Of a stretch of 64,000 nt of DNA, positions 33,541-45,850 are shown one piece after another; the stretch's first letter is position 1, and each line of letters begins with the position of its first letter. Under the pieces are notes generated by a model that saw nothing but the letters and a program-made list of their open reading frames with translations, was not told where the DNA came from and did no database searches. Both the position numbers and the translations under genes were made by a program. Source of the stretch: Coenobita brevimanus (Eukaryota > Arthropoda > Malacostraca > Decapoda > Coenobitidae); the NCBI GenBank assembly GCA_032717465.1, contig CM064655.1:15798902-15862901 (forward strand), written 5' to 3'.

Positions 33541-33777
33541 ATCCATCCATCCATTGCCAGACGCCATGTATCCCAAATGGGGTGGCCAAGGGCTTAGAGT
33601 TAATTGTTTTACAGGGAGGGGCACTAATCCTCCACCAACCCCACTTGACACGTAGGGATGCCAACAGCATCTGGTGTTCCCAGGCGGTCACCCATCCAAG
33701 TACTAACCAGACCCAACGTTGCTTAACTTCGCTGATCGGATGGGAAGCGGTGTACTCAACGTGGCATGGCCGTTGGC
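33541..33777 (-). mobile_element. candidate 5S-headed SINE
   Basis: The 5S sequence runs without a terminator into a body that includes CTAAGCCCTT and GGGATACATGGCGTC and ends in GGATGGATGG repeats. The tail phrases resemble the 3' part of the tRNA-derived SINE at 57090-57281 (TTAGCCCTT and GGGATACCTGGTGT). 5S-headed SINEs are known as SINE3. No target duplication is seen. Confidence 0.5.
33660..33777 (-). rRNA. 5S rRNA sequence
   Basis: The 118-bp minus-strand sequence begins GCCAACGGCCATGCCACG, contains the internal promoter region (GCGAAGTTAAGCAACG, GGTTAGTACTTGGATGGG) and ends ATGCTGTTGGC. Its two ends pair to form helix I. No TTTT terminator follows on the minus strand, and the copy is solitary, so it may be a pseudogene or the head of a SINE rather than a working gene. 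Confidence 0.9.
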
Positions 33778-34539
33778 ACAATTTCTACAAATACGTAGGA
33801 TATAAAAAAATAAGAATATGTTTAACTGTTTATTCTGTTGCTTATACTGTACAGTAATAATATAACTTGCCATCAGCAGACACAGTGAGAGTGCAGTACG
33901 GTAAAATGTGGAAGGTGTAAAAGTTTGTGGGTTTCAACTAAGCTGTCCTAGGGGGAAAGTGAGTGCAGTCACAAAGTGCCATCGCCTGGAGATAGTTGGA
34001 GACAGTTGGATACAGCTGGATGTTTCATCAGTGGTTTTGGAGCGAAGACCTAACCAACTTCATTCATACGGGGAGGGGGGAAGATGATTACCCGTGTAGC
34101 TTTCAAAATAGACTTGGTGATGCTGTGTTCCCCATGCCCAGCTTCGTCTTGCGGTGCAACGATATACGGTACTTAAAGGTACTTGAGATAAGCATATTGA
34201 AAAATGCAGGGAAGTTATCTTCATTATATTTGCTAAACTCGAGAGCTATGATTATGGAATGGGGCAGAAAATCTCTGGTCTCTTAAAAAACGAAAACTTG
34301 GATTACTTGTAGTTTTCAATTTGGTGCAGGAATGTCTTTTCTCAGCAAACTGTTTTTAAACTGAAAGCACCCCAGTTTTCAAATGTTTTCTATCCATAAT
34401 TGTATAATTCAATCCACTTTAAACTCACTTGCAAATTAAGGAATTCTACAAATTACTTTAGCAGTGCTTTTATCATTCACATGCACGTCCGTATCAGATA
34501 TTTTCTTTTGCTCCTAGTACAAGTTAAAAGATGTTGCTT
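33778..34539. other. no feature seen
   Basis: AT-rich single-copy-looking sequence with only short frames; no recognisable motif. Confidence 0.5.
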
Positions 34540-35120
34540 TTCGCAGGCTCATGCTTTGAAGTCTGGTTAAACTCTAATCCCGATTTTATGGGCGATACGA
34601 TCTTCATACTCGGAAACCCGCAAGCCCTACTGAAGGCCTATGGAGAAGTTAAAACTTTACGTCAAAACTGAATTTTATTATCTTGTTCTACTTTGTTGCC
34701 TCCACCTTCATCCAAACCAACTACAATAGTTGACTGCCCTGTTTCAAATACTAATTGAGAATTGTCAAATTGTTTGAGTGCTTTTTTCTTTCACTTCATA
34801 TTCAGCTATATGGTGTCCGTCATATCATTTACTCATTCACGTGTTACGAAGAATAAGGACTCATTTCATCGGCTGGGAGATGGGTCGGAAGAACCGGTAA
34901 TCTTCATACTCAGAAACCTGCAACCCTTTCTGGAGTCCAAAGGTTGGAAGAGAAGTTGAACCTGAACGTCGATATCTTGTGCTAATTTTGAAGCCTCCAC
35001 CTTCGTCCCATTACGATCCAACCACAAGAGTAGACTGCCCCGTTTCATATACTGATGACCAACTCTCTCTCTCTCTCCCTCTCTCTCTCCCTGTCCCTGG
35101 CTTCCTTCCCCTCCCAGTTG
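34540..35120. repeat. diverged tandem duplication and TC run
   Basis: Two copies share ATCTTCATACTC(A/G)GAAAC, GCCTCCACCTTC and GACTGCCC(T/C)GTTTCA at about 34600-34760 and 34900-35060, offset about 300 bp. A TC-rich run follows at about 35062-35095. Confidence 0.75.
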
Positions 35121-35169
35121 TTCTTCCACCTAAGCCACATCTCTAGGACAGCTTCACTCAGCCTCAACA

Positions 35170-35490
35170 CTCAAGCCAATAAGAAGGGACCTGCAATTTG
35201 TGAAGTGAGGTGAAAGTAACTTGGTAAATGAATATGAAATGTGGTTTGACAGTGAATCAAGGTCTATTATCTGAGACAATGAAATACTCCTGCAATGAAA
35301 GGGAGAGAGTAACTTGCTATTGTCAATGAAGTGTATAAATGAGATGTGGTTTGATAATGAATCAAGGTCCAAATATTATTAGAAGAAACACTGAAATATT
35401 CCTGGAACTGAAGTGAGGTGAGTAACATGCTGGTCAATGAAATGTAAATATGGAATGTGGTTCCATACTAAACCAAGACCTCAATTATGA
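35170..35490. repeat. about 115-bp tandem repeat, three units
   Basis: Each unit has GTGGTTTGA(C/T)A(G/A)TGAATCAAGG or a decayed form, then a GAAATA(C/T)TCCTG phrase. The third unit is the most diverged. Confidence 0.75.
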
Positions 35491-35989
35491 ACACAGTGAA
35501 ATAGTCTACTCCTTAATCCAGTGATATATATTTGAGATATTCCTGCAATCTCCTTATGACTTGATTCAGTTCAGGAAAGACACTGGAACTATACGTGTTA
35601 AATAAAGCCTTAACACCACCATTGCCGGAGATCCTTCCTCACCTGAATGAATTCACCTGGAAGAAGAAATAACATTAAATATACGTCACTGGAATAAGGG
35701 GATTAATAATTAGTTGCCTGTCTCATAAATATACTTACCTCCAAAACAGAAATGATACAGATTACCTTACCTTGAACAGAAGTCTTGAAAAATTACCGTC
35801 ATCAATGGAAGACAAGTAGAAAAATCAACACAAATCAATAATCTTGACTTCACACACACATGAAAGGAATACCTTGCTTGATCTTCATCCGTTGACCATA
35901 GACCATGTTCATCCTTTTCAGCTGACCGACAATTATCATGTCCATCTCTCACTGAGACAAATAAGATGACTATGCTCATCTACACCTCT
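35491..35989. other. no feature seen
   Basis: AT-rich sequence. The last 100 bp contain decayed versions of the next minisatellite's core. Confidence 0.5.
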
Positions 35990-37119
35990 CTTTTATGTTG
36001 GCCGAATACAACCATGCCTATAATTTCAAGGATGACCATGCCCATCCAATTCACTAGTGAAGACGATGATATACATCCTTCTTCTTAGATGACTAAAAAC
36101 GACCATGCCCATCCTCTTCTTTCTTCTTCAATGATTGATGAGTACCATGCCGATCCAATTCTTTCTTCTTTGATGACAAGAAAGTGCATGCCCCTTTTCT
36201 TCAAAGACTGAATGAGATCATGTCCAGGCTCTTCTTCAGTGACTGAAGACGACCATGAATGAATGATGATCACATCCATCCTCTTCTTGTGTGGTGATTT
36301 AAGACAACCATGTCCATCCTCTTCTTTCTTCTTCGGTGACTGAAGACGACAACGTCAATTCTCTTCTTTCTTCTTCGGTGACTGAAGACGACAACGTCAA
36401 TTCTCTTCTTTCTTCTTCGGTGACTGAAGACAACCACACGTATCCTCTTCTTTCTTCTTCAGTGACTGTAGACGACCAAGTCCACCCTCTTCTTTCTTCT
36501 TCGATGACTGAGGACGACCAAGTCCATCCTTTTCTTTCTTCTTCGGTGACTGAAGACGACCATGCCCGTCCTCTTTGGTGATTGAAGACGACCATGCCTA
36601 TCCTCTTTGGTGACTGAGGACAACCATGCCCATCCTCTTCGATGACTGAAAACGACCATACAAATTCCCTTCTTTCCTCTTAGTTGACTGAAGACGACCA
36701 TGCCCATCCTCTTCGGTGACTAAGACGACCATGCCTGTCCTCTTAGGTGACTGAAGGCAACCATGACAGACCTCTATGGTGACAGAAGACGACCATACCC
36801 ATCCTCTACTTTCTTCTTCAGTGACTGAAGACGACCATGCCCATTCTCTTCTTTCCTCTTCAGTGACTGAAGACAACCACGACCATCCTCTTCGGTGACT
36901 GAAGACGACCATGCCCATCCTCTTCGGTGACTGAAAACGACCATGCCCATCCTCTTCGGTGACTGAAGACGACCATGCCCATCCTCTTCGGTGACTGAAG
37001 ACGACCATGCCCATCCTCTTCGATGACTGAACACGAACATGCCCATCCTCTTCAGTGACTGAAGACGACCATGCCTGTCTTTTTTCCTCTTCAGTGACTG
37101 AAGACGACCATGCCCATCC

Positions 37120-37790
37120 TCTTCGGTGACTGAAGACGACCATGCCCATCCTCTTCGGTGACTGAAGACGACCATGCCCATCCTCTTCGGTGACTGAAGA
37201 CGACCACGCCCATCCTCTTCGGTGACTGAAGACGACCACGCCCATCCTCTTCGGACACTGAAGACGACCATTCCCATCCTCTTCAGTGACTGAAGACAAC
37301 CATGCCCATCCTCTTCGGTGACTGAAGACGACCATGCCCATCCTCTTCGGTGACTGAAGACGACCATGCCCATCCTCTTCGGTGACTGAAGACGACCATG
37401 CCCATCCTCTTCGGTGACTGAAGACGACCATGCCCATCCTCTTCGGTGACTGAAGACGACCACGCCCATCCTCTTCGGACACTGAAGACGACCATTCCCA
37501 TCCTCTTCAGTGACTGAAGACAACCATGCCCATCCTCTTCGGTGACTGAAGACGACCATGCCCATCCTCTTCGGTGACTGAAGACGACCATGCCCATCCT
37601 CTTCGGTGACTGAAGACGACCATGCCCATCCTCTTCGGTGACTGAAGACGACCATGCCCATCCTCTTCGGTGACTGAAGACGACCACGCCCATCCTCTTC
37701 GGACACTGAAGACGACCATTCCCATCCTCTTCAGTGACTGAAGACAACCATGCCCATCCTCTTCGGTGACTGAAGACGACCATGCCCATC
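37120..37790. repeat. 224-bp higher-order repeat (7 x 32 bp)
   Basis: The marked phrase TTCGGACACTGAAGACGACC followed by ATTCCC recurs at about 37251, 37475 and 37699, each 224 bp apart, with the same order of variant units between. Confidence 0.9.
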
Positions 37791-39077
37791 CTCTTCGGTG
37801 GCTGAAGACGACCATGCCCATCCTCTTCGGACACTGAAGACAACCATGCCCATCCAACTTCAGTGACTGAAGACAACCATGCCCATCCTCTTCAGTGACT
37901 GAAGACAACCATGCCCATCCTCTTCAGTGACTGAAGACAACCATGCCCATCCTCTTCAGTGACTGAAGACAACCATGCCCATCCTCTTCAGTGACTGAAG
38001 ACAACCATCCCCATCCTCTTCAGTGACTGAAAACGACCATTCCCATCCTCTTCAGTGACTGAAGACAATCATGCTCATCCTCTTCTTTCTTCTTCAGTGA
38101 CTGAAGAACACAAGGTCCATCCTCTTCTTTCTTCTTCGGTGACTGAAGATGACCAAGTCCATCCTCTTCTTTCTTCTTCGATGACTGAAGACGACCATGC
38201 CCATCCTCTTCGGTGACTGATGACGACCATGCCCATCCTCTTCTTTCTTCTTCAGTGACTGAAGACGACCATGTCCATCCTCTACTTTCTTCTTCAGTGA
38301 CTGAAGATGACCATGCCCATCCTTTTCGGTGACTGAAGACGACCATCCCCATCCTCTTCGGTGACTGAAGACCACCATGCCCATCCTCTTCGGTGACTGA
38401 AGACCACCATGCCCATCCTCTTCGGTGACTGAAGACCACCATGCCCATCCTCTTCGGTGACTGAAGACCACCATGCCCATCCTCTTCGGTGACTGAAGAC
38501 CACCATGCCCATCCTCTTCGGTGACTGAAGACGACCATGCCCATCTTCTTCGGTGACTGAAGATGACCAAGTCCATCCTCTTCTTTCTTCTTCGGTGATT
38601 GAAGACGACCATGCCCATCCTCTTCTTTCTTCATCGGTGATTGAAGATGACTATGCCCCTCCTCTTCCTTTCTTCTTCAGTGACTGAAGACAACCATGCC
38701 CATCCTCTTCTTTCTTCTTCGGTGACTGAAGACGAGCATGTCCATCCTCTTCTTCTTCAGTAACTGAAGACAACCATGCCCATCCTCTACTTTTTTCTTC
38801 GGTGACTGAAGACAACCATGCCCATCCTCTTCTTTCTTCTTCTGTGACTGAAGATGACCACGTCCAACCTCTTCTTCAGTGACTGAAGACGACCTTGCCC
38901 ATCCTCTACAGCAACTGAAGACGACCATGACCATCCTCTTCTTTATTCCTCAGTGACTGAAGACAACCATGACCATCCTCTTCTTTATTCCCCAGTGACT
39001 GAAGACAACCATGTCCATGCTCTTCTTTCCTCTTCGATGACTGCGAAAAACCAAGTCCATCCTTTTCTTTCTTCTTC

Positions 39078-39895
39078 GGTGACTGAAGACGACCATGCCC
39101 GTCCTCTTCGGTGACTGAAGACGACCATGCCCGTCCTCTTCGGTGACTGAAGACGACCATGCCCGTCCTCTTCGGTGACTGAAGACGACCATGCCCGTCC
39201 TCTTCGGTGACTGAAGACGACCATGCCCGTCCTCTTCGGTGACTGAAGACGACCATGCCCGTCCTCTTCGGTGACTGAAGACGACCATGCCCGTCCTCTT
39301 CGGTGACTGAAGACGACCATGCCCGTCCTCTTCGGTGACTGAAGACGACCATGCCCGTCCTCTTCGGTGACTGAAGACGACCATGCCCGTCCTCTTCGGT
39401 GACTGAAGACGACCATGCCCGTCCTCTTCGGTGACTGAAGACGACCATGCCCGTCCTCTTCGGTGACTGAAGACGACCATGCCCGTCCTCTTCGGTGACT
39501 GAAGACGACCATGCCCGTCCTCTTCGGTGACTGAAGACGACCATGCCCGTCCTCTTCGGTGACTGAAGACGACCATGCCCGTCCTCTTCGGTGACTGAAG
39601 ACGACCATGCCCGTCCTCTTCGGTGACTGAAGACGACCATGCCCGTCCTCTTCGGTGACTGAAGACGACCATGCCCGTCCTCTTCGGTGACTGAAGACGA
39701 CCATGCCCGTCCTCTTCGGTGACTGAAGACGACCATGCCCGTCCTCTTCGGTGACTGAAGACGACCATGCCCGTCCTCTTCGGTGACTGAAGACGACCAT
39801 GCCCGTCCTCTTTGGTGACTGAAGACGACCATGTCCGTCCTCTTCGGTGACTGAAGACGACCATGCCCGTCCTCTTCGGTGACTGAAGACGACCA
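39078..39895. repeat. homogenised block of 32-bp units
   Basis: About 23 successive units appear identical (GACTGAAGACGACCATGCCC and GTCCTCTTCGGT), followed by a few with one change each. This contrasts with the variable units on both sides. Confidence 0.95.
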
Positions 39896-42800
39896 TACCC
39901 ATCCTCGTCTTTCCTTTTCTGTGAATGAAGATGATCATGCCTGTTCTCTTCTTTCCTCTTCGGTGACTGTAGATGACCATGCCTCTTCTCTTCGGTGACT
40001 GAAGATGACCACGCCTGTCCTCTTCAGCGATTGAAGAAGACTGTTCAAGTCCTCTTCGGTGGCTGAAGACGATTGTTCCCGTCCTCTTTGGTGACTGAAG
40101 ACGACTGTTCCAGTCTTCTTAGGTGACTGAAGATGGCCATGCCCATCCTCTTCTTTCCTCTTTGGTGACCGACGACGTCCATGTAGTCCTCTTCAGTGAT
40201 TGAAGACAACTACGTCCATTCCCTTCTTTGGTGACTTAAGACGACCACACCCATCCTCCTCTTTCTTCAGTGACTTAGACAACCACGCTTATCTTTTTCT
40301 TTCTTCTTAATTGACTACACCCATCCTCTTCTTTCTCCTTCAGTGACTGCAGACGACCACACCCATCCTCTTCTTTCTTCTTCGGTGACTGAAGACAACC
40401 ATGTCCATCCTGTTCTTCTTTGGTGACTGAAGACGACCATGCCCATCCTCTTCAGTGACTGAAGACGACCATGCCCATCCTCTTCAGTGACTGAAGACGA
40501 CCATGCCCATCCTCTTCTGTGACTGAAGACGACCATGCCCATCCTCTTCTTTCTTCTTCAGTGACTGAAGACGACCATGCCCATCCTCTTCTTTCTTCTT
40601 CGGTGACTGAAAACCATGCTCATCCTCTTCTTTCTTCTTCAGTGACTGAAGACGACCATGCCCATCCTGTTCTTTCTTCTTCGGTGACTGAGGACGACAA
40701 TGCCCATCCTGTTCTTTCTTCTTCGAAGACTGAGGACAACAAAGTCCATCCTTTTCTTCTTCAGTAACCGAAGATAAGTCCATCCTTTTCTTCTTCGGTA
40801 ACTGAAGATAAGTCCATCCTTTTCTTCTTCGGTAACTGAAGATGACCATGCCCATCCTTTTCTGTGACCGAAGACGACCACGCCCGTCCTCTTCGACGAC
40901 AATGCCCATCCTGTTCTTTCTTCTTCGAAGACTGAGGACAACAAAGTCCATCCTTTTCTTCTTCGGTAACCGAAGATAAGTCCATCCTTTTCTTCTTCGG
41001 TAACCGAAGATAAGTCCATCCTTTTCTTCTTCGGTAACCGAAGATAAGTCCATCCTTTTCTTCTTCGGTAACCGAAGATAAGTCCATCCTTTTCTTCTTC
41101 GGTAACCGAAGATAAGTCCATCCTTTTCTTCTTCGGTAACTGAAGATGACCATGCCCGTCCTCTTCTGTGACCGAAGACGACCACGCCCGTCCTCTTCGG
41201 CGACCGAAGACGACCACGCCCGTCCTCTTCGGCGACCGAAGACGACCACGCCCGTCCTCTTCGGCGACCGAAGACGACCACGCCCGTCCTCTTCGGCGAC
41301 CGAAGACGACCATGCCCGTCCTCTTCGGTGACTGAAGACGACCATGCCCGTCCTCTTCGGTGACTGAAGACAACCATGCCCGTCCTCTTCGGTGACTGAA
41401 GACGACCATGCCCGTCCTCTTCGGTGACTGAAGACGACCATGCCCGTCCTCTTTGGAGACTGAAGACGACCATACCCATCCTCGTCTTTCCTTTTCTGTG
41501 AATGAAGATGATCATGCCTGTTCTCTTCTTTCCTCTTCAGTGACTGTAGATGACCATGCCTCTTCTCTTCGGTGACTGAAGATGACCACGCCTGTCCTCT
41601 TCAGCGATTGAAGAAGACTGTTCAAGTCCTCTTCGGTGGCTGAAGACGATTGTTCCCGTCCTCTTTGGTGACTGAAGACGACTGTTCCAGTCTTCTTAGG
41701 TGACTGAAGATGGCCATGCCCATCCTCTTCTTTCCTCTTTGGTGACCGACGACGTCCATGTAGTCCTCTTCAGTGATTGAAGACAACTACGTCCATTCCC
41801 TTCTTTGGTGACTTAAGACGACCACACCCATCCTCCTCTTTCTTCAGTGACTTAGACAACCACGCTTATCTTTTTCTTTCTTCTTAATTGACTACACCCA
41901 TCCTCTTCTTTCTCCTTCAGTGACTGAAGACGACCACACCCATCCTCTTCTTTCTTCTTCGGAGACTGAAGACAACCATGTCCATCCTGTTCTTCTTTGG
42001 TGACTGAAGACGACCATGCCCATCCTCTTCAGTGACTGAAGACGACCATGCCCATCCTCTTCAGTGACTGAAGACGACCATGCCCATCCTCTTCTGTGAC
42101 TGAAGACGACCATGCCCATCCTCTTCTTTCTTCTTCAGTGACTGAAGACGACCATGCCCATCCTCTTCTTTCTTCTTCGGTGACTGAAAACCATGCTCAT
42201 CCTCTTCTTTCTTCTTCAGTGACTGAAGACGACCATGCCCATCCTGTTCTTTCTTCTTCGGTGACTGAGGACGACAATGCCCATCCTGTTCTTTCTTCTT
42301 CGAAGACTGAGGACAACAAAGTCCATCCTTTTCTTCTTCAGTAACCGAAGATAAGTCCATCCTTTTCTTCTTCGGTAACTGAAGATAAGTCCATCCTTTT
42401 CTTCTTCGGTAACTGAAGATGACCATGCCCATCCTTTTCTGTGACCGAAGACGACCACGCCCGTCCTCTTCGACGACAATGCCCATCCTGTTCTTTCTTC
42501 TTCGAAGACTGAGGACAACAAAGTCCATCCTTTTCTTCTTCGGTAACCGAAGATAAGTCCATCCTTTTCTTCTTCGGTAACCGAAGATAAGTCCATCCTT
42601 TTCTTCTTCGGTAACCGAAGATAAGTCCATCCTTTTCTTCTTCGGTAACCGAAGATAAGTCCATCCTTTTCTTCTTCGGTAACTGAAGATGACCATGCCC
42701 GTCCTCTTCTGTGACCGAAGACGACCACGCCCGTCCTCTTCGGCGACCGAAGACGACCACGCCCGTCCTCTTCGGCGACCGAAGACGACCACGCCCGTCC

Positions 42801-42950
42801 TCTTCGGCGACCGAAGACGACCACGCCCGTCCTCTTCGGCGACCGAAGACGACCACGCCCGTCCTCTTCGGCGACCGAAGACGACCACGCCCGTCCTCTT
42901 CGGCGACCGAAGACGACCACGCCCGTCCTCTTCGGCGACCGAAGACGACC
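39890..42950. repeat. 1577-bp internal duplication of the array
   Basis: 39900-41310 recurs at 41477-42850 with an offset of 1577 bp, which drops to 1543 bp after one 34-bp unit is lost from the second copy. Non-canonical phrases such as ATCCTCGTCTTTCC and GACGTCCATGTAGTCC are shared in order, so this is one segment copied, not chance repeat similarity. Confidence 0.92.
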
Positions 42951-43240
42951 ACGCCCGGTCCTCTTCGGCGACCGAAGACGACCACGCCCGTCCTCTTCGG
43001 CGACCGAAGACGACCACGCCCGTCCTCTTCGGCGACCGAAGACGACCACGCCCGTCCTCTTCGGCGACCGAAGACGACCACGCCCGTCCTCTTCGGCGAC
43101 CGAAGACGACCACGCCCGTCCTCTTCGGCGACCGAAGACGACCACGCCCGTCCTCTTCGGCGACCGAAGACGACCACGCCCGTCCTCTTCGGCGACCGAA
43201 GACGACCACGCCCGTCCTCTTCGGCGACTGAAGACGACCA
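42711..43240. repeat. CpG-rich variant block (about 16 units)
   Basis: Units carry CGACCGAAGACGACCACGCC and CGTCCTCTTCGG, six CpG per 32 bp. One unit (near 42957) has an extra G. Both strands are open here. A shorter block of the same variant is at about 41170-41310. Confidence 0.95.
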
Positions 43241-45534
43241 TGCCCGTCCTCTTCGGCGACTGAAGACGACCATGCCCGTCCTCTTCGGCGACTGAAGACA
43301 ACTGTTTGCGTCCTCTTCAGTGACAGAAGTTGAAGGTGCCCGTTCTCTTCAGTGACTGAAGACGAACATGCCTGTCCTCTTCAGCGACTGAAGACAACTC
43401 TTCCCGTCCTCTTGTGTGACTGTAGATGGCCATGCCCATCCTCTTCTTTCCTCTTTGGTGACTGAAGACGCCCATGTAGTCCTCTTCAGTGAATGAAGAT
43501 GACCATGTTCATTGGTTTCTTCAGTGACTTAAGACGACCACACCCATCCTTTTCTTTCTTCAATTACCAAGACAACCACACCCATCCTCTTTCTTCTTTG
43601 GTGATTGAAGACGACCACGTCTATCCTCTTCTTCCTTCTTCAGTGACTGAAAATGACCACAGCCATCCTTTTCTTTCTTCTTCAGTGACTGAAGACGACC
43701 ATGCCCATCCTCTTCTTCGATGACTAAGACGACCATGCCCATCCTCTTCTTCGATGACTAAGACGACCATGCCAATCCTCTTCTTTCTTCTGTGACTGAA
43801 GACGACCATGCCCATCCTCTTTGGTGACTAAGATGACCATGCTCATCCTCTTCAATGACTAAGATGACCATGCCCATGCTCTTCGATGACTGAAGATGAC
43901 CATGCCTATCCTCTTCTTTGTTCTTCAGTGACTGAAGACGACCATGCCCATCCTCTTCGGTGACTGAAGATAACCATGCCCATCCTCTTCGGTCACGAAG
44001 ACAACCATACCCCTCTTCAGTGAAGACAACCATGCCCATCCTCTTCGATGACTTAAGACAATAATGTTCGTCCTCTTCAATGACTGAAGAGAACCTTTCC
44101 CGTCCTCTCTTGGTGACTGAAGACTAAGATGCCCATCCTCTTCTTTCCTCTTCAGTGACTGAAGATGTCCATGCCCGTCCTCTTTCCTTTTCATTGACCG
44201 AAAACAACCATGGCCATCCTCTTCAGCGACTGAAGACTACCTTGCCTGTCCTCTTCAATAACTGAAGATGACCATGCCCATGCCCATCCTCTTCGGTGAC
44301 TGAAGACAACCATGCCCATCCCTCTTTGGCGACTGAAGACAACTGTGATTGCCCTTGTTGGTGACTGAAGATGACAATGCCATCCTCTTCGGGGACTGAA
44401 GAAAACTATGCCCATCCTTGTCAGTGACTGATGATGACCATGCCATCCTCTTCAGTGACTGAAAACGACCATGCCCGCCCTTGTCGGTGATTGAAGACGA
44501 CCATGTCCATCCTCTTCAGTGACTGAAGACAACCATGCCCATCCTCTTCTTATTTCTTCAGTGACTGAACTACGACCATGCCCATCCTTTTCTTTCCTCT
44601 TCAGTGACTGAAGATGACCATGCCCATCCCCTTTTTTTCCTCTTCAGCAACTGAAGACGACCATGCCCGTCCTCATCAGTGACTGAAGACAACCATGCCT
44701 GTCCTCATTGGTGACTGAATATGACCATGCCTGTCCTCATCAGTGTCTGAAGACAACCATGCCCGTCCTCGTCAGCGACTGAAGACGACCATGCCCGTCC
44801 TCGTCAGCGACTGAAGACGACCATGCCCGTCCTCGTCAGCGACTGAAGACGACCATGCCCATCCTCGTCAGCGACTGAAGACGACCATGCCCGTCCTCGT
44901 CAGCAACTGAAGAGGACCATGCCCGTCCTCGTCAGCAACTGAAGAGGACCATGCCCATCCTCATCAGTGACTGAAGAGGACCATGCCCATCCTTTTCAAT
45001 GACTGAAGACAACCACGCCCGTCCTCTTCTTTCCTCTTCGGTGATTGAAAAAGACCATGCCAATCCTCCTTTCCTCTTCTGTGACTGAAGACGACTGTGC
45101 CCGTCCTCTTCTTTCCTCTTCCATAACTGAAGATGACCATGCCCATCCTCTTCTTCAATGACTGAAGACAACCATGCCCATCCTCTTCTTCAATGACTGA
45201 TGATGACCATGTCCATTCCTCTTTTCTTTTTCTTCCCCCCCCCCCCGATGACTGATAACAACCATGCCCAACCTTTTGTTTCATGACTGAAGACAAGCAT
45301 GCCCATTCTCTTTGATGCCTATCCTCTTCTTTATTCCAATAACTGAAGATGACCACGCCTATCCTCTCCTTTGATGACCATGCGCACCTTCTTTGATGGC
45401 TGAAGGAAACATGCCCATCCTCTTCTTCAATGGCTGGAGACCATACCCATCCTCTTTTCTTCATCTCTGATGACAGAAAACCATGCCCATCAGCTTCAAT
45501 ATGGGAAGCTTGCCATGTCCATCCTCTTCTTCAA

Positions 45535-45850
45535 TCAATGAAATGAACTGAACTTAATCATGGATAAAGCGGCTAGGTGATGAAGTAACTTTGGCAATGA
45601 AGTAGCCTGCTGTTAAACTGGCTTGATTGGTCAGATGGTTGAAAAACTCAACTCAGGTATGGAGGAAGGGTCAGTGTCAGAGGGAGTCCCTTAAACTATT
45701 GATGTCATGAAACCAACTGCCTAACCTGATGGGAATAGTGGGAAAATAAAGGCCTAAAGATGAAGACAAAGTCCCCTTTAAGTCGCCTCTTACAAGCAGG
45801 GAATACTGGGGAAGTATTCCCCCCCTCCCTTTCTCCAGGGGGATTTAATG
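45535..45850. other. non-repeat island within the array
   Basis: About 300 bp without the minisatellite core. It contains AAGTCGCCTCTTAC and GCAGGGAATACTGG and ends in C/T-rich CCAGGGGGA. The phrase resembles short conserved tails in some invertebrate SINEs, from memory; this is an inserted-element candidate without visible boundaries. Confidence 0.4.

Noticed and set aside
42689..43295. Plus-strand frames of 180-194 codons opposite the minus-strand frames
   Set aside because: They open because TGACTGA stops are changed to CGACCGA in the CpG-rich variant; same repeat, no gene.
36598..43301. Many minus-strand frames of 200-380 codons with a repetitive peptide
   Set aside because: They are made only of the minisatellite unit, occur in all frames at once, and have no non-repeat coding sequence.
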